From NCBI GenBank assembly GCA_026193735.1, contig JAPHUJ010000096.1:1-5786 (forward strand): DNA of 5,786 nucleotides, read 5' to 3'. The translations under genes and the position numbers were made by a program. Under the pieces are notes generated by a model, which had not been told where the DNA came from, did not search any database, and saw only the letters and a program-made list of their open reading frames with translations. Below, piece by piece: positions 1 to 5,288 of this stretch (the stretch's first letter is position 1; each line of letters starts with the position of its first letter). This stretch comes from Sulfurovum sp. (lineage in GTDB: Bacteria; Campylobacterota; Campylobacteria; Campylobacterales; Sulfurovaceae).

Positions 1-813
1 CAAGGTATTATTACTGATTGGAACAAAGGCTGTGAGGCATTATACGGCTACAGTAAAGAAGAGGTAATTGGACAGCCTGTTGGTATACTACATGTTCCTG
101 AGGATGATAAGCATATCACATCAGAAGTCATGTCAGCTGTAGAAAAATATGGAAGATGGACCGGTGAAATCAGAATGTTACATAAAGACGGACATATCGG
201 CTGGATTGAGTCTATATGCGTGCCCTTATTTGACGACAACCATCAGATGGTCGGTGCATTGGGTATCAACCGTGATATCAGCAGTCGCATGGAAGAGTCT
301 AAACGCCTTCAACATCTCGCACATTATGATCAACTTACTGACATTCCAAATCGTTATCTGCTACTTGATCGTCTAAAGCATTTGATCGCGCAATGCGAGC
401 GTAACAAGAACAAATTTTCTTTGCTTTATATTGATTTGGATAAGTTTAAAAATATTAACGATACAGAAGGTCATGCATTTGGAGATAGAATACTCAAAGA
501 AGCCGCATTACGTATAGTGCATATCATTCGAAATTCAGACACCATTGCAAGAATTGGAGGTGATGAATTTGTTCTTTTATTGGAAAACACTTCAGACAAA
601 AATATCATCTCAACGATCGCCGAATCTATTATTAAAGTCATAAGCAAACCATTTCTTATCAATGATGAAACATTTGAAATCAGTTGCAGTATTGGTATTG
701 CCATTTATCCTGATGATGGCAGCAGCACTGATGCCCTGCTTGCAGCATCTGATAAGGCTATGTACAAAGCAAAACACAAAGAACGCGGTACCTACGAATA
801 TTTTACGCAGTAG
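1..813 (+). CDS. PAS-GGDEF diguanylate cyclase (5' end cut by window)
   Basis: The frame is open from base 1 and ends in TAG at 811-813, giving the last 270 residues of a longer protein. Visible residues about 1-97 form a PAS/PAC sensor domain (DWNKGCEALYGYS, then GINRDIS). A GGDEF domain follows from about residue 105 (HYDQLTDIPNR). Metal-binding Asp lies in IDLDKFK (residues 144-150), followed by INDTEGHAFGD. The active-site loop is a canonical GGDEF at residues 186-190 (bases 556-570). An RNSD sequence at 177-180 sits exactly five residues upstream, which matches the RxxD product-inhibition site. The protein is therefore expected to make cyclic di-GMP from two GTP and to be feedback-inhibited. 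No EAL domain follows, so phosphodiesterase activity is not expected. The PAS ligand and any N-terminal receptor or membrane part lie outside the window. It converges on the next gene with a 35-bp gap that shows no convincing terminator. Confidence 0.95.
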   Translation, partial: QGIITDWNKGCEALYGYSKEEVIGQPVGILHVPEDDKHITSEVMSAVEKYGRWTGEIRMLHKDGHIGWIESICVPLFDDNHQMVGALGINRDISSRMEESKRLQHLAHYDQLTDIPNRYLLLDRLKHLIAQCERNKNKFSLLYIDLDKFKNINDTEGHAFGDRILKEAALRIVHIIRNSDTIARIGGDEFVLLLENTSDKNIISTIAESIIKVISKPFLINDETFEISCSIGIAIYPDDGSSTDALLAASDKAMYKAKHKERGTYEYFTQ

Positions 814-848
814 ACAGACAAAAATGTTTTGATATACTCACATAGGCA

Positions 849-1847
849 TTAAAGACATTTGGCTACATACATAGCAGAAGCTATAGCACCCTCCAAATAT
901 CCACCTTCCTCAAAAGCACTTTCTGTGCCTGAAAATATCAGTTTTCCAGTAAAATATGTCGCATTAAACCCATAAGAAGGATGCTCTCGTAAAGGTGTAG
1001 CGTCAAGAAATGTTGAAGTGTAGACCTCTTTTTTCCAGTCAACAAGATAGATAGCAGAAGGCTTAGTCGCTTTAGGACCATATAGACGTGTGAGTTGTTC
1101 GATGACAGCATCTTCCCTCCTCTCATACTTTGTATAACTATGAACAAAACCAAAGAGTGCTGCTTTTTTTTCAGTACATGCATCATGTATTTCACCCAAG
1201 GGTCCTACATGAGAAACGGCAAAAGCACTTAAGCCTTCTTTTCTCCAAAATGCATCAGGGTATTCTATGACACACTTGGCAGAATATCCCATCCAGGTTG
1301 GTATATTCTGCAGTTGTGTGTGAAGTTTTGCAGATAAGGCAGGAAAGTATTCTATGCTTTCTGACGCCAAACGTGGAGGCAGTGTCGAGATAACCTTGTC
1401 AACTTCATACGTTTCAGCTACTGTTTTTACCGCTATCTTTGCATCTGACTGCGTTAAGGAAACAACCTTTTCATTGAGCTTTACCGGCCTGTGAAGCCGT
1501 TTTTCCAAAGCAGTTACTAGGTGACTTATGCCACCTTTAATACGGTATGAAGGTGTGGTTGAGGAAGCGGTAAATCGTTGTACTCCATCTGGAGCATCAT
1601 ACAATGCAAGTCCTTCTGTATATTGAGAGAAAAGCTCCAAACCTAATGTTTTTATCAGTTGTAAGATATTTTTTTGATGTGCCCAAACCCAAGATGGACC
1701 CATATCATGTCCATCAATACCCATAATCCGTCCGCCTATGCGATCACGCGCTTCGATGATGCTTACCTCATAAGTATCTTGAAGTAACACAGCACTATAT
1801 AGCCCACTAAGTCCTGCACCGATGATAAGCAATTTCTTTTTTTTCAT
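849..1847 (-). CDS. FAD-dependent amine oxidase / NAD(P)-binding flavoprotein (MAO-like)
   Basis: This 332-residue protein starts MKKKKLLIIGAGLSGLYSA, a dinucleotide-binding Rossmann motif (GAGLSG, residues 10-15). It continues with EARDRIGGR (32-40), typical of the flavin amine oxidase superfamily. Further family signs are GPSWVW (50-55), KGGISHLVTALEKRL (104-118), VISTLPP (152-158) and the C-terminal FAD contact GTESAFEEGGYLEGA (307-321). It probably oxidises an amine or related CH-NH/CH-CH substrate with FAD in the cytoplasm; the substrate cannot be read from sequence. I chose ATG at 1847 because it places the Rossmann motif at the N-terminus as in relatives. The frame is open up to 2045, but the extra 66 residues look non-coding and would overlap the divergent gene. 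ATG at 1871 adds eight residues and is possible. Neither start has a good Shine-Dalgarno sequence. At 332 residues it is shorter than most members (roughly 400-450). Confidence 0.88.
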   Translation of the reverse strand: MKKKKLLIIGAGLSGLYSAVLLQDTYEVSIIEARDRIGGRIMGIDGHDMGPSWVWAHQKNILQLIKTLGLELFSQYTEGLALYDAPDGVQRFTASSTTPSYRIKGGISHLVTALEKRLHRPVKLNEKVVSLTQSDAKIAVKTVAETYEVDKVISTLPPRLASESIEYFPALSAKLHTQLQNIPTWMGYSAKCVIEYPDAFWRKEGLSAFAVSHVGPLGEIHDACTEKKAALFGFVHSYTKYERREDAVIEQLTRLYGPKATKPSAIYLVDWKKEVYTSTFLDATPLREHPSYGFNATYFTGKLIFSGTESAFEEGGYLEGAIASAMYVAKCL

Positions 1848-1944
1848 GCCGTCATTGTAGCCAAGGATCATATAAAAAAGATAAAACATACATAAAGATA
1901 CTTCATCTCTTACAATCCTAGAGAGATTGATATAAAAGAATGCC

Positions 1945-1956
1945 AATTGATCAATT
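1945..1956. promoter_or_regulatory. perfect palindrome, candidate operator
   Basis: AATTGATCAATT is self-complementary over 12 bp and lies about 33 bp upstream of the proposed -10 of the old yellow enzyme gene. A dimeric repressor or activator could bind here, but no regulator gene is in view. In AT-rich DNA a 12-bp palindrome can occur by chance, so this is a weak call. Confidence 0.25.
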
Positions 1957-1985
1957 ATTTTTTTATCTAAATACAATTGTTTCTG

Positions 1986-1994
1986 TGACATAAT
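1986..1994 (+). promoter_or_regulatory. extended -10 promoter element for the old yellow enzyme gene
   Basis: TGaCATAAT matches the TGnTATAAT extended -10 consensus at all but one base. Transcription would begin near 2001, leaving a leader of about 22 nt that carries the ribosome binding site. No clear -35 is seen, which is common in Campylobacterota promoters. Confidence 0.45.
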
Positions 1995-2011
1995 AGTTAA
2001 TATAACTTTAT

Positions 2012-2016
2012 AGGAG
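2012..2016 (+). promoter_or_regulatory. ribosome binding site for the old yellow enzyme gene
   Basis: AGGAG sits six bases before ATG at 2023 and fixes this start. Confidence 0.85.
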
Positions 2017-2022
2017 TTTATT

Positions 2023-3090
2023 ATGGATCTTTTCTCACCTATCAAAATTGGAAACTACACTTTAAAAAATAGGATTTTTATGGCACCTATGACACGATGT
2101 AGAAGTGTTCAAAACAATGTCCCCAATGAGTTGATGGCAACTTATTATGGACAAAGGGCCTCTGCTGGATTGATCATATCTGAGGCGACACAGATCTCAA
2201 CTCAAGGTATCGGGTATCCTTATACTCCTGGTATACATACAGATGAACAAGTGCAGGGCTGGAAAAAAGTGACTCAAACTGTACATGACAAAGATGGTAA
2301 AATATTTTTACAGTTATGGCATGTAGGAAGAATCTCCCATTCGACTTATCATGGAGGAGAACTTCCTGTAGCTCCTTCAGCCATTAAGCCCTCAGGTAAG
2401 ATCTACACTTTTGAGGGTATTAAAGAGTTTGAAACCCCCAGGGCACTTACAGCGGACGAGATAAAAGAGATCGTCAAGGAATATGCAACTGGTGCGAAAA
2501 ATGCTATAGAAGCTGGATTTGATGGGGTTGAAATACATGCTGCAAATGGTTATTTATTGGATCAGTTCTTACGAGATGGTACCAATATAAGAGAAGATGA
2601 ATATGGTTCAAGCATAGAAAACAGAAGCCGTTTTCTTTTTGATGTGATAAAAGCGGTAAGCACCGAGATAGGTGCAGATAAAACAGGTCTCAGACTCTCT
2701 CCTAGTGGTACTTTTAACGACATGACAGACTCTGACCCACAAAAGCATTTCACCTATATCTGTGAAAAATTAAATGCATTTGATCTTGCTTATCTACACA
2801 TCGTTGATGCTCTTGAAGGTGACATAAGGCATGGAGCAAATGTCGTAGAACTTTCCATACTGAGAAATGCCTATAAAGGAGTGCTCATTGTCAATGGAGC
2901 GTATAATAAAGAAAGAGGCAATGCAGCTATACAAACCCATCAAGCAGATGCAGTTTCTTTTGGAGTACTCTTTATTGCCAACCCTGATCTACCTGCGCGT
3001 TTTAAAACAAATGCTGGCTTGAATGAAGCATCCCCTGATACTTTCTATACACAAGATGAAAAAGGGTATATAGATTATCCCAAGATGTAG
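2023..3090 (+). CDS. old yellow enzyme family NADH:flavin oxidoreductase (alkene / N-ethylmaleimide reductase-like)
   Basis: This 355-residue protein covers the whole old yellow enzyme TIM barrel. Family signatures appear in order: IFMAPMTRCRS (18-28, with flavin-tuning Thr24), QLWHVGR (97-103), VEIHAANGYLLDQFLRDGTN (169-188), GLRLSP (222-227) and FIANPDLPARF (317-327). His172 and Asn175 are the substrate-anchoring pair, and Tyr177 is the expected proton donor. Known relatives (NemA, plant OPR) bind FMN and use NAD(P)H to reduce activated C=C bonds, maleimides, quinones or nitro compounds; the natural substrate is usually unknown. One oddity is Val315 in GVLFIANPDL, where many relatives have an Arg that contacts the FMN phosphate. 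It starts a plus-strand run: the next gene follows 32 bp downstream, and a quinone reductase comes after that. This fits a detoxification role for reactive electrophiles. Confidence 0.95.
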   Translation: MDLFSPIKIGNYTLKNRIFMAPMTRCRSVQNNVPNELMATYYGQRASAGLIISEATQISTQGIGYPYTPGIHTDEQVQGWKKVTQTVHDKDGKIFLQLWHVGRISHSTYHGGELPVAPSAIKPSGKIYTFEGIKEFETPRALTADEIKEIVKEYATGAKNAIEAGFDGVEIHAANGYLLDQFLRDGTNIREDEYGSSIENRSRFLFDVIKAVSTEIGADKTGLRLSPSGTFNDMTDSDPQKHFTYICEKLNAFDLAYLHIVDALEGDIRHGANVVELSILRNAYKGVLIVNGAYNKERGNAAIQTHQADAVSFGVLFIANPDLPARFKTNAGLNEASPDTFYTQDEKGYIDYPKM

Positions 3091-3110
3091 AAGTTAGTTA
3101 TAATTAAAAA

Positions 3111-3116
3111 AAGGAG
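3111..3116 (+). promoter_or_regulatory. ribosome binding site deciding the start of the Met-rich exported protein
   Basis: AAGGAG directly abuts an ATG at 3117, which is too close to be used. It lies six bases before the in-frame ATG at 3123, so the latter is the likely start. Confidence 0.8.
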
Positions 3117-3122
3117 ATGAAA

Positions 3123-3830
3123 ATGAAACAGATGAAAATATGGAGTGTAATATTTGCACTCATTTTAACTGCATGTACTCTTCATGCCGAGGCGAAACGT
3201 TATGATGTCAAATCCGGCATCATTGAATATGCAGTCAGCGGTGGCGGAAATATGATGGGAATCAAAACCAAAATAGAAGGAAAAAGCAAAACACTTTTCA
3301 AAGAGTGGGGAAATATAGAACTCCAGGAAGAAACAACTAAATCGGTCATTATGGGCAGAGAAGAACATACACGTCAAACTACAAAGATAGATAATGGAAA
3401 AGTGTATGTAGTAGACTATGAGCAAAAGATCATTGTTCAGTATGACCCTGCGATGCTACTACAGTCTAAGCATAAAGATCTTGTCAAAAGTGCTAAAGAG
3501 ATGATGCTTGCCATGGGTGGTAAAAAAACAGGTGAAGAGACCATACAGGGCTATATCTGTGAAGTATGGGAAACACAGCAGATGAAACTTTGGCTGCACA
3601 AAGGTATTTTGCTTAAATCTGAGGCCAATATCATGGGTATAACACATACTAGTGTAGCTACAGATATTAAGTTTAATGCCTCTGTCTCTGATCAGGATAT
3701 AAAATTACCTGATTTTCCGATCCAAACGATGGAAGAAAATATGAAGAACAACAATAAAAACATGCCTCTAATGACACCTGAACAGATGCAACAAATGCAA
3801 GAGATGATGAAAAATTTCACCCTGAAATAA
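3123..3830 (+). CDS. exported or lipid-anchored protein of unknown function with Met-rich tail
   Basis: I do not recognise the function of this 235-residue protein. The start at 3123 gives MKQMK, then a hydrophobic stretch (residues 6-17) and LTAC at 15-18. LTAC fits a lipobox, with lipidation at Cys18. An alternative is signal peptidase I cleavage after Ala24 (HAEA|KR). Either way the mature protein should be periplasmic or membrane-anchored. The body (25-200) looks beta-rich, with alternating short strands such as IIEYAVSG and NGKVYVVDY. It loosely resembles DUF4412-type periplasmic proteins, but that is an impression and has not been searched. Cys146 is the only cysteine after Cys18. The tail (about 203-229) has eight Met with MxxM spacings and many Gln/Asn. 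It sits between two redox flavoprotein genes with gaps of 32 and 39 bp, so it is probably co-transcribed with them. Confidence 0.8.
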   Translation: MKQMKIWSVIFALILTACTLHAEAKRYDVKSGIIEYAVSGGGNMMGIKTKIEGKSKTLFKEWGNIELQEETTKSVIMGREEHTRQTTKIDNGKVYVVDYEQKIIVQYDPAMLLQSKHKDLVKSAKEMMLAMGGKKTGEETIQGYICEVWETQQMKLWLHKGILLKSEANIMGITHTSVATDIKFNASVSDQDIKLPDFPIQTMEENMKNNNKNMPLMTPEQMQQMQEMMKNFTLK

Positions 3831-3856
3831 TGAACAAAAAAACAAGCTTAACATAA

Positions 3857-3861
3857 AAGGA
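3857..3861 (+). promoter_or_regulatory. ribosome binding site for mdaB
   Basis: AAGGA is followed by eight bases and then ATA at 3870, the codon where homologues have ATG. The normal spacing supports initiation at or near 3870, not at the far downstream TTG at 3942. Confidence 0.6.
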
Positions 3862-3869
3862 AAGATATT

Positions 3870-4469
3870 ATAAAAAATGTACTTATTATTAACGGACACC
3901 AAAAATATGATCAGGTTGCAGAAGGCAAATTAACAAAGCTGTTGATAGATACTGCGAGTGAATTTTTATCTAAAAATGGATTTAATGTGAAACATAGTGT
4001 TATTGAGAGTGCGTATGACATTAAAAATGAACTTGAAAAACTTGCCTGGGCGGATTATATTTTATTTCAGTATCCTGTTTACTGGATGGGTGTACCCTGG
4101 ATCACTAAAAAATACATAGATGAAGTATTCTCTGCGGGGATAAACACTGTAACCTATGTAAGTGACGGAAGAAGTAGAGAAGATGCGTCTAAAAAGTATG
4201 GCAGTGGAGGACTGATGCAAGGCAAAAAATATATGTTGAGTCTAACCTATAACTGTCCAAACACTGAGTTTGACAACAAAAATGGCTTCTTTGATGGGCT
4301 CACTTTAGATGAGGCAAATGTTGCTACACATAAATTATTTCAGTTTTGTGGAGCAGAGCCACTTGAAACATACGCTATACACGATGTATTTAAAAGTGAC
4401 TTAGATATGGATGCTGAACTAACACGATTTAGAGACACGCTAGAAAGAAATTTTATAACCAGTAAATAG
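3870..4469 (+). CDS. mdaB: MdaB-type NAD(P)H:quinone oxidoreductase (flavodoxin fold), apparent ATA start
   Basis: From 3870 the frame encodes 199 residues, close to the 193 of E. coli MdaB. From memory it aligns along its length: KNVLIINGHQK (2-12), YPVYWMGVPWITKKYID (68-84), SDGRSREDASKKYGSGGL (98-115) and QGKKYMLSLTYN (117-128). MdaB is a cytoplasmic FAD enzyme that reduces quinones by two electrons, avoiding semiquinone radicals; in Helicobacter it contributes to oxidant resistance. The start codon is the oddity. The position aligning with Met1 reads ATA and the preceding codon is ATT. The first standard in-frame start is TTG at 3942, which would delete 24 residues, including the first beta strand and the flavin-binding loop, and lacks a Shine-Dalgarno sequence. 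The frame is open back to a TAA at 3849-3851. The gene may use a rare AUA/AUU start, have lost its start, or contain a sequence error. It is the last gene of the plus-strand run. Confidence 0.88.
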   Translation: MKNVLIINGHQKYDQVAEGKLTKLLIDTASEFLSKNGFNVKHSVIESAYDIKNELEKLAWADYILFQYPVYWMGVPWITKKYIDEVFSAGINTVTYVSDGRSREDASKKYGSGGLMQGKKYMLSLTYNCPNTEFDNKNGFFDGLTLDEANVATHKLFQFCGAEPLETYAIHDVFKSDLDMDAELTRFRDTLERNFITSK

Positions 4470-4479
4470 AAGGTCTTTT

Positions 4480-4508
4480 CCCGTCACCCTTAGTATAAGG
4501 ATGACGGG
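4480..4508. terminator. hairpin between convergent genes, probable terminator
   Basis: CCCGTCA (4480-4486) pairs with TGACGGG (4502-4508). After one C-A mismatch, CCTT (4488-4491) pairs with AAGG (4497-4500), leaving a five-base loop. It sits 10 bp after mdaB and 36 bp before the end of the convergent rubrerythrin gene. A strong U-tract is missing on both strands; the plus side is only AT-rich. Termination is likely from position and stem strength but not certain. It could also be a copy of a dispersed intergenic repeat. Confidence 0.55.
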
Positions 4509-4544
4509 GATAGTTATAAATTTAATTTAGATATGCAAAAAAGA

Positions 4545-5204
4545 TTACTTTTTAGAATTTAATCTTGTCTGGTACTCTTGTCCATGATAACAAACTGGAC
4601 AATTCTTTAACGCTTTTTTTCCATAATGTACATGCCCACACACCTCACAGATCCACGCTTCTTCTGGATCTTCACTGACAAACTCTGCATCCGCTTCTAG
4701 TCTGTCTAAAAGCATTTTAAACATCTTTTCATGTTCTACTTCTATTTTACCAATCCCTGTAAATAATTTTGCTGCTTCTTTATGCCCTTCATCTTTTGCA
4801 ATTTGTGCAAAATCCGGATACATAGTTATATTTTCATAAGACTCACCGTCTATGGCATACTGAAGGTTTTCTTTTGTGTTTCCAAAACTCTCTTCACTTC
4901 CGCTTGCCATTCTATTGTTTAACGCAAGTTCCAGTTTGGCATGTACTTTTTCATTATTTGCTGCTCTTTGAAAATGTTCTGCTATATCTCTATAACCCTC
5001 TTTTTGAGCCACTTTAGCAAAATACTCATATTTATTTCTAGCTTGAGACTCACCGGCAAATGCTTTCATCAAGTTTACCATAGTTAGATTTTCAGTGATC
5101 ATTTCCATCTCTTGTCCACAACAGTGTAAAGTACCACCGCCTACACTCTGTACTTCTACTTCATTTCCACATTTGTCACATTTATATGTTTCGTATTGTC
5201 TCAT
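4545..5204 (-). CDS. rrc: desulforubrerythrin (desulforedoxin-rubrerythrin-rubredoxin fusion)
   Basis: The protein has 219 residues in three metal domains. Residues 1-35 form a desulforedoxin-like centre with Cys9, Cys12 and the adjacent pair Cys28-Cys29. Residues about 38-172 form a ferritin-like four-helix diiron domain with ligands Glu52 (GESQAR), Glu85 and His88 (EKVH), Glu121 and Glu124 (GESYE), and Glu155 and His158 (EVEH). Residues 184-212 form a rubredoxin domain with CEVC (186-189) and CPVC (202-205). This order matches desulforubrerythrin of Campylobacter jejuni (Cj0012c, Rrc). Such proteins reduce hydrogen peroxide to water in the cytoplasm, passing electrons from the FeCys4 centres to the diiron site. 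ATG at 5204 is supported by AAGGGA six bases upstream. It lies 84 bp downstream of the pirin-like gene on the same strand, and that gap holds a plausible promoter of its own with overlapping inverted repeats. Confidence 0.95.
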   Translation of the reverse strand: MRQYETYKCDKCGNEVEVQSVGGGTLHCCGQEMEMITENLTMVNLMKAFAGESQARNKYEYFAKVAQKEGYRDIAEHFQRAANNEKVHAKLELALNNRMASGSEESFGNTKENLQYAIDGESYENITMYPDFAQIAKDEGHKEAAKLFTGIGKIEVEHEKMFKMLLDRLEADAEFVSEDPEEAWICEVCGHVHYGKKALKNCPVCYHGQEYQTRLNSKK

Positions 5205-5210
5205 CTTGAA

Positions 5211-5216
5211 TCCCTT
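5211..5216 (-). promoter_or_regulatory. ribosome binding site for desulforubrerythrin
   Basis: On the minus strand AAGGGA is followed by six bases (TTCAAG) and then ATG at 5204. Confidence 0.8.
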
Positions 5217-5229
5217 GATTTTTTATTGG

Positions 5230-5253
5230 ATAATCTTTTTCACAAGAGATTAT
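5230..5253. promoter_or_regulatory. imperfect inverted repeat in the rubrerythrin promoter/leader, candidate operator
   Basis: Ten-base arms ATAATCTTTT and AAGAGATTAT match at 9 of 10 positions around a 4-base centre (TCAC). The repeat spans the predicted transcription start and overlaps the -10. That placement would suit a repressor, for example a peroxide-sensing Fur-family protein; the regulator's identity is inference only. Confidence 0.4.
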
Positions 5254-5257
5254 TGCA
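5249..5257 (-). promoter_or_regulatory. extended -10 promoter element for desulforubrerythrin
   Basis: On the minus strand TGcAATAAT matches the extended -10 consensus TGnTATAAT at all but one base. Transcription would start near 5242, giving a leader of about 38 nt. No -35 is visible. The rubrerythrin gene could therefore be expressed independently of the damaged pirin gene upstream. Confidence 0.4.
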
Positions 5258-5263
5258 CAATAA
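5250..5263. promoter_or_regulatory. TTATTG-CA-CAATAA inverted repeat, candidate operator
   Basis: Perfect 6-bp arms surround a 2-bp centre. It can also be read as 5-4-5 (TTATT-N4-AATAA), a layout like CRP/FNR-family sites. It overlaps both the extended -10 element and one arm of the neighbouring inverted repeat. Confidence 0.3.
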
Positions 5264-5288
5264 ATATAATTTTATACTCTAGCAAAAG

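Larger units (their letters stand above)
1848..2022. other. divergent intergenic region
   Basis: A 175-bp AT-rich gap lies between two divergently transcribed flavoprotein genes and must hold both promoters. It contains a perfect 12-bp palindrome at 1945-1956, a smaller 8-bp palindrome (ACAATTGT, 1973-1980) and an extended -10-like element for the rightward gene. I see no convincing open frame or structured RNA in it. Confidence 0.6.

Noticed and set aside
471..704. Antisense and out-of-frame open frames inside the GGDEF, amine oxidase, old yellow enzyme, exported protein, rubrerythrin and pirin genes
   Set aside because: They lie wholly or mostly within genes supported by strong family motifs and show no recognisable domain or ribosome binding site.
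819..831. CAAAA-ATG-TTTTG inverted repeat after the GGDEF gene as a terminator
   Set aside because: The stem is only five, mostly A-T, pairs and has no U-tract, so it is too weak to call.
1848..2045. 5' extension of the amine oxidase frame up to ATG 2045
   Set aside because: The extra 66 residues precede the Rossmann motif that begins relatives, look like translated intergenic DNA, and overlap the ribosome binding site and start of the divergent gene.
3099..3104. Perfect TATAAT before the Met-rich protein gene
   Set aside because: Transcription would start at about 3111, inside the ribosome binding site, and there is no -35 or extended TG. It is likely chance in AT-rich DNA.
3877..3933. ATG at 3877 opening an 18-codon frame across the mdaB start
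   Set aside because: It is out of frame with mdaB, sits too far from the AAGGA, and encodes nothing recognisable.
3942..4469. TTG at 3942 as the mdaB start
   Set aside because: It lacks a Shine-Dalgarno sequence and would delete the conserved first strand and flavin-binding loop encoded upstream in the same frame.
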